DNA from: Camelimonas fluminis
GTDB lineage: Bacteria; Pseudomonadota; Alphaproteobacteria; Rhizobiales; Beijerinckiaceae
Assembly: GCF_014656355.1 (NCBI RefSeq)
Contig: NZ_BNCG01000001.1
Location: forward strand, 497,438-561,437
Length of the DNA: 64,000 bases
Direction of reading: 5' to 3'
The position numbers and the translations under genes were made by a program. Shown here piece after piece: positions 37,622 through 46,670 of the stretch. Position 1 is the first letter of the stretch. Every line of letters starts with the position of its first letter. Below the pieces are notes generated by a model, which was given only the letters and a program-made list of their open reading frames with translations, did not search any database and was not told the DNA's origin.

Positions 37622-38962
37622 TCAGGCATTTCTGTTGGACGAAGCGGCGATCTCGCGGCCGGATGACGCCCCTGCGGCGAGGGCGGCCCGCAGCCGGGCT
37701 TCGATCAGGTCAATGCCGCCGTCCATGGAAAATTCGGCCCGCAACCGACGCCAGGCGGCCTCGCCAAGGCGGGCGCGGCGCTCCGGTTCGCGCGCCAGCA
37801 GATTGATGGCGTTGGCGAGGGCGGTGAAATCGGCCGGTGGCACCAGCACGCCTTCCACGTCGTCGCGGATGAACTCGGGAATGCCGGCGAAATCGCTGGC
37901 GACGATGGCCAGTTTCTGGCTGGCCGCCTCCATCAGCACATTCGGCAGGCCATCCTGATCGCCGGAGCGGGTCTTGCGCGCCGGCAGCACGAACATGTCG
38001 GCGGCGCCGAGCAGGGCCATGACGTCCGGCTGGGCGAGGGCGCCCATGAAAGCCACGCGCTGGCCGAGGCCGAGTTGCTCCGCCTCCGCCTTGAGGCGCG
38101 GCAGCAACTCACCGCCGCCCACATGCACGAACTGCCAGTTGAGGTCGCCGGGCAACCCCGCGAGGGCTTTCAGCAGATCGCCAAAACCCTTCTTGGCGAC
38201 GGCGCGGCCCACCGAGACAATCCGCACCGGGCTGGCCGGGTCGCCGCCGTCGCTGGCCGGGCGACTGTTCGGCGGAGGCGGCAGGCGCGACAGGTCGAGG
38301 CCGTGATAGGCGAGGGCGACGCGCTCCGGCTCAGGCGCCAGGGCTTGCAGGGCCGCGAGATTCTGGTGCGTGCAGGTCACGCCGAACAGGCACGCGGCGA
38401 TCTTCTCGCGTTTCTCCCAATCCGGCGTGGTCCAGATGTCCTTGGCGTGGGCCGAAAAGCTCCAGGCCGCCGGGTTGTTCGCCGAACGGCGCAGCAGCGC
38501 GGCGTAGCGCACGACCGAAGCCGGCGTATGCAGATAGTGCACATGCACGTGGCCGACGCTGGCCGGCAGTTCGCGGGCGAAAACCACGGCCTGGCCGAGC
38601 CGGCGAATGCGGTTGCGCGTCAGGTCGCGGCGGAAGTCGCGGACGAAGGCGCCAAGCATGCGGCCGAAGCCCGGCTGGCGCATGGCCCAGCCAAGGCCTT
38701 TCAGCACGCGAACCGGCGCCTCATGCAGATATTCCGGCAGATAGGCCACGGGGGCCTGGATCTGCCGGTGCATGGGATGGACGGCGCTGTCGGTGGGCTC
38801 GCGCAATGAGACAATGCGCAGTTTCAGGCCGCGGCGCTCCAGGGCAAGAATTTCCTGGGCGATGAAGGTTTCGGAAAGGCGCGGGTAGCCCTTCACGACG
38901 ATGGCGATTTCGCTGGCTTCCGTAACGCCGGCTTGACCGGTTTTGGGCTGGGGGCGGGTCAT
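37622..38962 (-). CDS. GT4 family glycosyltransferase (WcaL-like)
   Basis: A 446-residue GT-B glycosyltransferase. VKGYPRLSETFIAQEI near the N-terminus is the hallmark of the colanic-acid WcaL-like branch. HVHYLHTPASV, FSAHAKDIW, then VSVGRAVAKKGF and the donor-site LPNVLMEAAS segment complete the fold. It lies 108 bases after the first glycosyltransferase and 172 bases before the next, so it probably shares their transcript. The ribosome site is weak. The branch usually acts in exopolysaccharide assembly; the exact linkage is unknown. Confidence 0.85.
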   Translation of the reverse strand: MTRPQPKTGQAGVTEASEIAIVVKGYPRLSETFIAQEILALERRGLKLRIVSLREPTDSAVHPMHRQIQAPVAYLPEYLHEAPVRVLKGLGWAMRQPGFGRMLGAFVRDFRRDLTRNRIRRLGQAVVFARELPASVGHVHVHYLHTPASVVRYAALLRRSANNPAAWSFSAHAKDIWTTPDWEKREKIAACLFGVTCTHQNLAALQALAPEPERVALAYHGLDLSRLPPPPNSRPASDGGDPASPVRIVSVGRAVAKKGFGDLLKALAGLPGDLNWQFVHVGGGELLPRLKAEAEQLGLGQRVAFMGALAQPDVMALLGAADMFVLPARKTRSGDQDGLPNVLMEAASQKLAIVASDFAGIPEFIRDDVEGVLVPPADFTALANAINLLAREPERRARLGEAAWRRLRAEFSMDGGIDLIEARLRAALAAGASSGREIAASSNRNA

Positions 38963-39070
38963 GGGCGGCGGGTCATTTTGGGGAGGGCAATAGGGCTTTT
39001 TCAGGGGAGTGCTTTCCGGCGGAAGGAGTGCTGTCGCGCCTGGAAAAATGCGCTGGGATGGTGTTGGAGT

Positions 39071-40366
39071 TCAGCCGCCGCCGGAGGCGGCGCGCAGCAG
39101 GCTTTCCCGGTTCTGGTCAGGCGCTTGCCCGTTGCGGGCGCCCAGCCATTGGGCGAAGTCCTGGCGAATGGCGTCCGCGCCGCCAAGCAAGGAATCCGCG
39201 CACATGGTCGTGGCGCTTGGGCGCGGCTGCTCCAGCAGGCGATGCAGCGCCGCGGCCATGCGCAACGGGTCGCGTCCGCCGTCTTCTCCGACAATGGCGC
39301 TGGCCAGCCCCAGGCGTTCGGCCGCCATGGCGCGGATATATTGTTCGCGACGCGGGCGGGTGCGCGGCACGATCAATGCGGGCCGGTCGAAGGACAGCAC
39401 CTCGCAGAAGGTATTATAGCCGCCCATGGCGACTACCGCCGTCGCCCGGTTCATCAGCGTTTCCAGCTTGCTGTCAAACGACAGCGCCGCCAGGCGCGGA
39501 TGGCGGTTGATGCGCTCCATGAAATCGCGCCGGCGATCGCGGGCGATGAACGGCCCGAACACCACAAGGGCGGGAATCTGCAGGCCTGGATCCGCCTCAT
39601 AGGCGCTGATGACCCAGTCGACCATGTCGTCGCCGTCGGCGCCGCCGCCGCTGGTGACGAGGATGAATGGCCCCCGGGTGATTTTGGGGTAGCGCGTCAG
39701 CGTTGGCTCGTTGGGCAGGCTGCGTCGCAGATAGCCCGTGTAAAGCGTGCGCTGGCGCAGGCGCTGCGACAGGTTGAAGGCGGCCAGCGGCTCGTAGATT
39801 TCTTTCAGGCCGTAAACCCAGATGTCGTCATACAACGTTTCCAGCGCATGCAGCGCGCCCTTGCGCTCCCACTCTGGAACCAGCAGGGCGGGGTCGTCCA
39901 TCACGTCGCGCACGCCGAGCACGATGCGCGCGCCCTGGCGGCGCGCCAGCTCCAGCGCGCCAGCGATTTCGCCGCGAAACCCGGTTGGCTCCTTGTCGAC
40001 GATGACCAGATCAGGGCGGAAGCTTTCGGTGGTCTGGCGAATGAGCTGGGCCCGCAACGCCGCCGTTTCATCGACGCCCATGTTGAGGTTGAGGGTGCGG
40101 TAATCGCCATTGGCCATCTTCACGACGCCGGGCACCCGCACATAGTCGACGCCGGGGCGAAATTCGAAGCTGCCGATGACCGGCGAGCCCGAGACGATGA
40201 TCACCGAGACACCCGGCGCTTCGCTGGCGAGGACGTTGGCGATGGTTCGCGAACGGCGCAAATGTCCAAGCCCGAACGTGTCGTGGCTGTACATCAGCAC
40301 GCGCGCGCCTGTCTTTGCCGCGGCGCCCAAAGCGCCGGCACGCCCCCCGGCGTCCTCCATGATCAT
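39071..40366 (-). CDS. Predicted GT28-like glycosyltransferase (COG4671 type)
   Basis: A 431-residue GT-B protein beginning with RVLMYSHDTFGLGHLRRSR, typical of the COG4671 predicted glycosyltransferases. It continues with DLVIVDKEP and, in the C-terminal half, ILVTSGGGADG and VAMGGYNTFCEVLS, which resemble the MurG donor-binding loops. GAGG lies five bases before the first ATG; a second ATG two codons later is also possible. It heads the minus-strand glycan run and is divergent from the ABC-like gene. No member of this group has an assigned substrate that I can name. Confidence 0.8.
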   Translation of the reverse strand: MIMEDAGGRAGALGAAAKTGARVLMYSHDTFGLGHLRRSRTIANVLASEAPGVSVIIVSGSPVIGSFEFRPGVDYVRVPGVVKMANGDYRTLNLNMGVDETAALRAQLIRQTTESFRPDLVIVDKEPTGFRGEIAGALELARRQGARIVLGVRDVMDDPALLVPEWERKGALHALETLYDDIWVYGLKEIYEPLAAFNLSQRLRQRTLYTGYLRRSLPNEPTLTRYPKITRGPFILVTSGGGADGDDMVDWVISAYEADPGLQIPALVVFGPFIARDRRRDFMERINRHPRLAALSFDSKLETLMNRATAVVAMGGYNTFCEVLSFDRPALIVPRTRPRREQYIRAMAAERLGLASAIVGEDGGRDPLRMAAALHRLLEQPRPSATTMCADSLLGGADAIRQDFAQWLGARNGQAPDQNRESLLRAASGGG

Positions 40367-40707
40367 GAAGACCTCATTGCGGCCGCCGGCCGTGCTCCCG
40401 TCTCCGCCGGCGCTGGCTGCGCCGTCCGGCTCCCCTGGAGGCGCAACCTAGAACATTTCCGCGCAACACGGAAACGCCATAAAGTGCAACTTTGCGCCAG
40501 CAAAGCGGGTTTTCAGCGCGGCATGTGGACGAAAGCCGGAATGGCCCCGTGGGCGCACGGCGCATGTCTGTCAAAATGACGAATCCGCCGCTAGGCTCAG
40601 GACGCACGGCCTCCCGGCCCCTTGCAGGGCGTTTTCGACCGGCCCCACTTTGCAACTGACGGCTTTGAGATTACGCACGGAAGTCGCTCAGCCCCGGAGG
40701 TGAGACG
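40367..40707. promoter_or_regulatory. Divergent regulatory region of the glycan block
   Basis: 341 bases between the glycosyltransferase run and the ABC-like gene. It holds a short dyad CTTTGC-GCCA-GCAAAG (40490-40505) and a second CTTTGCAACTG near 40649. No gene is seen. It presumably carries both promoters. Confidence 0.45.
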
Positions 40708-43389
40708 TTGGAGCGAAATCTGTTCCGGTACGTCTGGCGTCTTTCCCGGCGCGACCAGCTGATCATCTTCGCGGTCGTGCTGGCGTCGCTGCCGTTTTAC
40801 TACTGGTCGCTGGATCTGCCCAAGCGCATCGTCAACGAGGCGATCCAGGGCGGCGCCTTCAGAAGCGGCCTTCCCACTACGGATTTCCTCAAGCTTGGCG
40901 TCGAACTTCCGTCCTATCTTGGCGGCGGCTATGTCTCGATCCATGACGGCTACAAGGTTGGCCAGATCGGCCTGCTGTTCGGGCTTTCCAGCCTGTTCCT
41001 GTTCTTCGTGCTGGTGAACGGCGCCTTCAAATACTGGATCAACGTGGCCAAGGGGGCGTTGGGCGAGCGCATGCTGCGCCGCCTGCGCTTCGATCTGTTC
41101 GCCATCGTGTTGCGCTTCACGCCGGAAACCCAGAAGACCGTGAAGTCTTCCGAGACGGCCACGATGATCAAGGACGAGGTGGAGCCGATTGGCGGCTTCA
41201 TCGGCGACGCCTTCTCCCAGCCCCTGCTGCTGGGCTCCCAGGCGATCACCGCCATGACGTTCATCATGCTGCAGAACGTCTGGCTTGGGCTGATCGCCGG
41301 CGGCATCGTCGCCATCCAGTTCACGGTCATCCCGCGCATGCGCCGCGTGCAACTGCGCCTCGGCAAGCAGCGGCAGATCCTCTCCCGACGCCTCGCCGGC
41401 AAGGTCAGCGAGGTCGTGGACGACCTCGAAGCCGTTCACGACAACGACGCCACGGCCTATGAGCGCGCCGACGTGAGCGAGCGCCTGTACACGCTCTTTG
41501 ACCTGCGTTTCCGCATCTACAAGTGGAAATTCATGGTCAAGTTTCTCAACAACCTGCTGGCCCAGATCACGCCGTTCTTCTTTTACGCCGTCGGCGGTTA
41601 TTTCGCCCTCAAGGGCACCCTCGACATTGGCCAGCTCGTCGCCGTCATCGCCGCCTATCGCGATTTGCCGCCGCCGCTGAAGGAGCTGATTGACTGGGAC
41701 CAGCAGCGTCTCGACGTGCAGATCAAGTACGAGCAGGTGGTGCAGCAGTTCTCGCCGGACAGGCTGCTGTCGGAAGAAACGCTGGCGCCGTTGCCGCCCG
41801 GCGTCGAGCCGCCGCGCCTGCAGGGTCCGGTGGCGCTTACCGATCTGCACATCACCGACAGTCATGGCATGGTGCTGGTGGAGCATCTGTCGTTCACCCG
41901 CGACCTGCCGATGCGCATCGCGCTGGTGGCCCAGGACAGCGCCGCGCCTGGCGCCGTGGCGCGCGTGCTGGCGCGGCGCATCACCGAATATCGCGGAGCG
42001 GTCACCTTCGGCGACGTTGAGCTTTCCCGGATGCCGGAGCATCTGACGGGGCGGCGCATCGCCTATGCCGGACCGGAGCCGGTGCTGTTCGCTGGCTCCC
42101 TGCGGGAAAACCTGGTGTATGGCCTGCGCCACCGGCAGCGGGACGCGCCGGAACTGACTGGCGTCCGGCGCATGGAGGCGCTGCGCACCGAGGCGGCCAT
42201 GGACGCCACCGGCGAGGGCTGGCTGGATCTGGAACTGGCGGGCGTCGACGACGCAACGGCGCTCGATGAGCGGCTGACGGATGTGCTTGAACTGGTCGGC
42301 CTGCGCGAATCGCTGCTGAAACTTGGCATGTGGGGGCTGGTCGACCCGGAGCGTTACCCGCGCCTGGCGGAGAAAGTGGTGGAGGCGCGCAAGATCGTCC
42401 GCCAGCGTCTGGAGGAGCAGGGGCTTTCCAACCTGATCGAGCCTTTCGATTTCGAGCTTTACAACAATCAGGCCACCGTGGCCGAGAACCTGCTGTTTGG
42501 CGTGCCGGTGCATGCGGATTTCATGGGCGAGGCGCTGGCCGAAAACCGGCTGGCGACCCGGGTTCTCGACGCCGAGGATGTCCTCGATTCCCTCATCAAC
42601 ATGGGTGCGGGCATCGCCGCCACCATGAATGAGATTTTCCGCGATCTGCCGCCGGGGCATCCCCTGTTCGAGCAATTTTCGTTCATCGACGCCGATGACA
42701 TCGCCGATTTCGATGACATCGTCGCGCGCTGGAAATCCCGGGGGATCACCGGTCTCTCACCTGACGAGCGCGCGCGGCTGCTGGCCCTGACGCTGGATTA
42801 TATCGAGCCGAAACATCGTCTTGGCCTGCTCAACGATGATCTGCGCCAGGCCCTGGTGCGGGCGCGCAAACGCCTGCATGCGGCCCTTGATGAGAGCGCC
42901 TATGTTGGCGCTGTCGAGTTTTACGATCCGGACCGGCTGACGGCCGCTGCGCCCCTGCGCAACAATCTGGCGTTTGGCCGCATGAGCCACAGCATGGCGG
43001 ACGCGCTGCCGCGCATCACCGCGCAGACGACCGAACTGATCGATGAACTCGGGTTGCGGCTGGACGTGGAGCGCGTGGGGCTGGACTATCAGATTGGCCC
43101 GGCCGGCCGGCTGCTGTCGGCGGAGCATCGGGTGGCGGTTTACATCGCGCGGGGTCTGATCAAGAATCCCGACATGCTGATCCTGGACGGGGTGTTCTCC
43201 GCTTTCGGCGAGAACCATGCCCGCGCCATGCTGACCGCGATCTCGGAGCGCATGGCGGGCCGGTCGATCGTCGCGGTGTTGCATGGCGAAGCGCTGGCCG
43301 ATCCCGGCGTGTTTGACATGTTGGTGCGCTTCGAAGGGGTGCATCCGGTTGTGGTGCGCGACCAGCATGGGGCTTCAGCCGCTGGCTGA
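40708..43389 (+). CDS. ABC-exporter-like protein with a degenerate ATPase domain
   Basis: An 893-residue protein. The first ~350 residues form an ABC-exporter membrane domain (TM segments near 17-37, 88-112, 165-205 and 280-325). The ATPase half, from about 375, is degenerate. The Walker A position (about 408-416) reads AQDSAAPGA with no GK[S/T]; the Q-loop lacks Gln (AGPEPVLF); the signature is LSAEH (803-807); Walker B ends D827-G828 instead of D-E. Only the H-loop His (H859) is kept. A large insert carries three copies of an ENLxFG-like segment at 463-472, 589-598 and 748-757. Start is a TTG at 40708 with GGAGG seven bases upstream. Probably no ATP hydrolysis; function unknown. Confidence 0.85.
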   Translation: MERNLFRYVWRLSRRDQLIIFAVVLASLPFYYWSLDLPKRIVNEAIQGGAFRSGLPTTDFLKLGVELPSYLGGGYVSIHDGYKVGQIGLLFGLSSLFLFFVLVNGAFKYWINVAKGALGERMLRRLRFDLFAIVLRFTPETQKTVKSSETATMIKDEVEPIGGFIGDAFSQPLLLGSQAITAMTFIMLQNVWLGLIAGGIVAIQFTVIPRMRRVQLRLGKQRQILSRRLAGKVSEVVDDLEAVHDNDATAYERADVSERLYTLFDLRFRIYKWKFMVKFLNNLLAQITPFFFYAVGGYFALKGTLDIGQLVAVIAAYRDLPPPLKELIDWDQQRLDVQIKYEQVVQQFSPDRLLSEETLAPLPPGVEPPRLQGPVALTDLHITDSHGMVLVEHLSFTRDLPMRIALVAQDSAAPGAVARVLARRITEYRGAVTFGDVELSRMPEHLTGRRIAYAGPEPVLFAGSLRENLVYGLRHRQRDAPELTGVRRMEALRTEAAMDATGEGWLDLELAGVDDATALDERLTDVLELVGLRESLLKLGMWGLVDPERYPRLAEKVVEARKIVRQRLEEQGLSNLIEPFDFELYNNQATVAENLLFGVPVHADFMGEALAENRLATRVLDAEDVLDSLINMGAGIAATMNEIFRDLPPGHPLFEQFSFIDADDIADFDDIVARWKSRGITGLSPDERARLLALTLDYIEPKHRLGLLNDDLRQALVRARKRLHAALDESAYVGAVEFYDPDRLTAAAPLRNNLAFGRMSHSMADALPRITAQTTELIDELGLRLDVERVGLDYQIGPAGRLLSAEHRVAVYIARGLIKNPDMLILDGVFSAFGENHARAMLTAISERMAGRSIVAVLHGEALADPGVFDMLVRFEGVHPVVVRDQHGASAAG

Positions 43390-43533
43390 CGTCACGCCGG
43401 TTCTGGAACAGGATTTGATCCGGCGACAGGATGTCTGCGTCAGGTTCGATGCTTTTCCCCGCGCCGGGCGGTCAGCCCGGTTTGCAGGGAGTGTTTTGGC
43501 GGGGCCGCCTTCTGGCCCAGTGGAGGGGGCGGA

Positions 43534-43974
43534 ATGACGCTTGAAACTGAAGTTCAATCGCTACGACAGGTGCCGATGTTCCGGGACATCGATCCGGCCC
43601 GGCTGAAGTTGCTGGCCTTTACCAGCGAGCGGGTGACTTTCGCCAATGGGCAGCGGTTCTTCACCCAGGGGGATGTCGGCGACGCTGCTTACGTTATCCT
43701 TGACGGCGCCGCCGACGTGCTGCTGGAAACCGCCCATGGGCAGCTCAAGGTGGCCGAATTCGGCCGCAACGCCCTGATCGGTGAAATGGCGGTGTTGGCG
43801 GAGACGCCGCGCAGCGCCACCATCATGGCGGTGGGCGACGTGGTGGCCCTGCGCATCGACAAAAGGGTGTTCATTGAGCTGCTGGCGCAGTTCCCGCAGA
43901 TGGCCATCGCCGTGATGCGCGAAATCGCCACCCGCCTCGAACGCACCAACGCGCGCCTCGCCAGCCGCAACTGA
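43534..43974 (+). CDS. Stand-alone cyclic-nucleotide-binding domain protein
   Basis: A 146-residue cNMP-binding fold. The phosphate-binding cassette is intact: GEMAVL at residues 83-88 and TPRSATI with the ligand Arg R93, so cAMP or cGMP binding is likely. There is no DNA-binding helix-turn-helix, so it is not a Crp-like regulator. It lies 144 bases after the ABC-like gene on the same strand and has a strong GGAGGGGG site. I infer a ligand-sensing partner of that protein or of the glycan block. Confidence 0.85.
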   Translation: MTLETEVQSLRQVPMFRDIDPARLKLLAFTSERVTFANGQRFFTQGDVGDAAYVILDGAADVLLETAHGQLKVAEFGRNALIGEMAVLAETPRSATIMAVGDVVALRIDKRVFIELLAQFPQMAIAVMREIATRLERTNARLASRN

Positions 43975-44000
43975 GGCGGCGGCTTCCTTTGGCACGCTCT

Positions 44001-44039
44001 GGAGCAAAAACCGGTCATCCAGAGCGGGGGATTTGCTCC
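44001..44039. repeat. Palindromic repeat module 1, copy 4
   Basis: GGAGCAAAAACCGGTC and GGGGGATTTGCTCC arms flank a short spacer. This is module 1 of the composite element, without module 2. Confidence 0.7.
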
Positions 44040-44107
44040 ATTGACCTGATGGCGCTGGTTTCAGGCCTGACGCGCCGGCAGGCGCCCAGCGCATGGCCGG
44101 CGCGCCG

Positions 44108-44314
44108 TCAGCTATCCGCGCGCTCCATCCATTTGATCAGCGGCATGATCGGCAGCACCCAGCCGACGCCGGCCAGCAGGAAGAAAATGAACTGCGCCGT
44201 CTTGCCGGCCTCCTGGATGCGGCCCTGCGCAATGACCATGACGACCAGCGCATAAACCATCACGAAAACCAGCATCCCGATCGAACCGAAGAATTTGCGT
44301 TTGCGGCGGGTCAT
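44108..44314 (-). CDS. DUF2842 family membrane protein
   Basis: A 68-residue protein with two TM segments (about 9-30 and 41-60) and the family's GWVLPIMPLIKWM end. DUF2842 proteins are small alphaproteobacterial inner-membrane proteins with no known function, often beside COX15 as here. GGAG lies six bases before the ATG. Confidence 0.85.
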   Translation of the reverse strand: MTRRKRKFFGSIGMLVFVMVYALVVMVIAQGRIQEAGKTAQFIFFLLAGVGWVLPIMPLIKWMERADS

Positions 44315-44636
44315 GACGTCTCCGGTGTCCAGGCGTCAGAACCGGATCCGTTCGCGCTGAAGCGCCGTTGCGTCCAGGCAGGCGGCGAATCCGTCTCTGT
44401 TCAATATGGTGGGGCGACTGGCGAGATCTGTGACCGCGCAAGTCCGGATCGCGCTCCGGCGTCGCCCGGACAGCCTCTAGACCAATACCGCCGCAGTTGA
44501 AACCGCTTTTGCCGCCGCCGGCCTGATGGGCGGCGGCGAGGGTGCGGCGGTTGCCCGCCTTGGCGGCGCCCGCGGGCCGGCATTATACGACAGGCGCGGC
44601 GGGCCAGATCGCGCGCCGCCCGTATGGAGTGAAGCC
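44315..44636. other. Divergent region between DUF2842 and heme A synthase genes
   Basis: 322 bases, GC-rich. No gene, repeat or clear promoter motif is seen. Confidence 0.35.
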
Positions 44637-45767
44637 ATGACGACAACCAGCATCGACGACGCCATCGCTGGCGCGCGCGCGGGGGTGGGCGACAGGGGGC
44701 CTGCACAGCCTGGCCAGCGGGCGGTGCGCAACTGGCTGATCTTCGTCAGCTGCCTGATCTTCGTCATGGTCGTTGTGGGCGGCGCCACCCGTCTGACCGG
44801 CTCTGGCCTGTCGATCACCGAGTGGAAACCGATCACCGGCGCCATTCCGCCCCTGTCGCACGGCGCCTGGATGGCCGAGTTCGATTTGTACCGGGCGACG
44901 CCGCAATACAGGCTGCTGAACGCGGGCATGTCGCTGGGCGAGTTCCAGTTCATCTATCTGTGGGAGTGGGGGCACCGTCAGCTTGGCCGCTTCATTGGCC
45001 TGGCCTACATGCTGCCGCTGCTCTGGTTCGCCGTGCGCGGCGCCGTGCGCGGCCGCCTGCTGGTCACCCTGGCGGTGATCGGCCTGCTTGGCGGTTTGCA
45101 GGGCGCCATCGGCTGGATCATGGTGCATTCGGGCCTGCAGCCCGGCATGACGGCGGTGGCGCCGGTCAAGCTGATGCTGCACCTGCTGGCCGCCTGCATC
45201 CTGCTTGCGTGCGTCGTCGCGGTCATCGTCCGCCTGTCGCCGCGCGCTGAGGCGCGTTCAGCGGCGCGCGTGCGCTGGCTGGCCGGGCTGCTGGTCGCCG
45301 GCAGCTTCGCGCAGATCGGCCTTGGCGCGCTGGTGGCGGGTTTGCACGCGGGGCTCACCTATAACACCTGGCCGTTGATGGATGGACGCTTCATTCCGGA
45401 TGCGGCGACGCTGGCGCCGCTTGATCCCTGGTGGATGAATATGCTCGCGACGGTTCCGGCGGTGCAGTTCAACCACCGTATGGGCGCCTACATCCTGCTG
45501 GCTCTGGCCATTTTTCACGCCGTCGACGTGCGGCGGCTGGCGGCAGCGGGCCTCGCCTCCGCCCGGGCCGCGCATCGCGCGATGGCGCTTGCCGGCGTCA
45601 TCGCCGTTCAGGGCGTGATCGGCGTGGCGACCCTGCTGCTGGCCGTGCCGATCTGGGCCGGGCTGCTGCACCAAGCTTGCGCCCTGGCCGTGCTCGTGAC
45701 CGCCGTGATTCATGCCAGACGGCTGGGCGCGGCCCGTTCCGGCGGAGCAGCCGCCACCTTGCGATAA
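44637..45767 (+). CDS. ctaA: Heme A synthase, COX15 type
   Basis: A 376-residue inner-membrane enzyme that oxidises the methyl group of heme O to make heme A for aa3-type cytochrome oxidase. Eight TM segments are expected. The heme-ligand histidines are H113 (EWGHR), H182 (LMLHLL), H280 (FNHRM) and H345 (LLHQ). The cysteine-poor layout is that of the COX15/type-2 branch. GGAG lies eight bases before the ATG at 44637; a frame extension to 44526 is unlikely. The oxidase genes are not in this window. Confidence 0.93.
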   Translation: MTTTSIDDAIAGARAGVGDRGPAQPGQRAVRNWLIFVSCLIFVMVVVGGATRLTGSGLSITEWKPITGAIPPLSHGAWMAEFDLYRATPQYRLLNAGMSLGEFQFIYLWEWGHRQLGRFIGLAYMLPLLWFAVRGAVRGRLLVTLAVIGLLGGLQGAIGWIMVHSGLQPGMTAVAPVKLMLHLLAACILLACVVAVIVRLSPRAEARSAARVRWLAGLLVAGSFAQIGLGALVAGLHAGLTYNTWPLMDGRFIPDAATLAPLDPWWMNMLATVPAVQFNHRMGAYILLALAIFHAVDVRRLAAAGLASARAAHRAMALAGVIAVQGVIGVATLLLAVPIWAGLLHQACALAVLVTAVIHARRLGAARSGGAAATLR

Positions 45768-45784
45768 ACCCATGCATCCGGTCA

Positions 45785-45885
45785 GAGCGGTTTCCGGCCA
45801 GGCGGAATTGTGTGGTTGATCAGCATGGGCTCAAGGCAGGAAAGCCAGGAGCCGTTTCTGATCCGCACTGGCCGGAAAGGGCTTG
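45785..45885. repeat. Composite palindromic repeat, copy 5 (inverted, degenerate)
   Basis: Module 2-like GAGCGG...GGGCTC (45785-45832), linker AAGGCAGGAAAGCC, then module 1-like GGAGCCGTTTCTGATCCG to about 45885. Order and orientation match copy 3. Confidence 0.65.
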
Positions 45886-45949
45886 AGGGAGACTGGGTGC
45901 TTCCGGCGACGGGGGCCGGACCCACTCCAACCGGCGGGGAAGGGGCCTG

Positions 45950-46117
45950 GCTGGCTCAGGCCGCACCTGTTTCTCCCGGAGATGCGGCGCGCCCGATCCC
46001 GTCGCTGCCGGGCGCCATTCGGGGCGCATCACCATTCGTGATGCATCCTGCCGGGGTGCGAAGATGCTGACGCATCCCCGCGTGGCAGCGCCCAAACCCC
46101 GCTCCGGCGGGGTTTTT
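45950..46117 (+). ncRNA. Possible small RNA ended by a terminator
   Basis: Hairpins at 46026-46044 (GCATCAC/GTGATGC) and 46063-46076 (GATGC/GCATC) lead into the terminator at 46094-46117, yet the nearest upstream gene ends 330 bases before. The 5' end is a guess and no known RNA family was recognised. Confidence 0.25.
46094..46117 (+). terminator. Orphan rho-independent terminator
   Basis: Perfect 9-bp stem AAACCCCGC (46094-46102) with its complement at 46107-46115, TCCG loop, T-run to 46117. Confidence 0.85.
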
Positions 46118-46413
46118 CGTGGGCGGATTCGGGTTGGGGCGGCGCCGGCGGCGCGATCAAATCGGCATGATGCATGGAACTGGCGGGCAGGTTCGTGCGT
46201 CTCATGAGATAGGCGGGCTCGCGCGTCGTTGTGGACGCGAATCACCCCTGCCTAATAATCGAACGATTGTTTCATGATTAATTCTTTGAAATATTGACGA
46301 CGTTGATTTTAATTGCAACGTATACGTAAATCATGCTTGAAAAATATCGCGATTAAGGAATCGTAAACCAGTGACAATCCTACACTTGTCCAGAACAGGC
46401 GGGGAGACGCGTT

Positions 46414-46575
46414 ATGGTGACGATTGTAGTGCCTGCCCGATGGCGAATGGCGGTGGCGGCGACCAGCGTTGTGGTTGTGACGGTTTCTGGCGGTTTTGAA
46501 GGGCAGCGGCTGTGCGTGGGCGCGCCAGCCCGGCGCAGTCCCCGCCGCTGGCGGCACGTGCGGTTGCGCGCCTGA
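46414..46575 (+). CDS. Possible 53-residue small protein
   Basis: An ATG frame with GGGGAG seven bases upstream, directly after an AT-rich promoter-like island. The product has a short basic start (PARWRM), a hydrophobic stretch (AVAATSVVVVTVSGG) and an Arg-rich end, as in a signal-like or membrane peptide. No likeness to a known family is seen. The rest of the 1.3-kb gap has no competing gene. Confidence 0.3.
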   Translation: MVTIVVPARWRMAVAATSVVVVTVSGGFEGQRLCVGAPARRSPRRWRHVRLRA

Positions 46576-46670
46576 CGTAGCGACCGCAATTGGGGAAACC
46601 TGAGCGCCAGCGTTTTTGGGCGGGCCGGACTATGCCTGGACAAGCAAAAGGCTGGCGCGAGGCCAGCCTT

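Noticed and set aside
46166-46191. Third EcfG-like promoter (GGAAC-N17-CGTC)
   Set aside because: The -10 element deviates and no plus-strand gene with good support follows closely.
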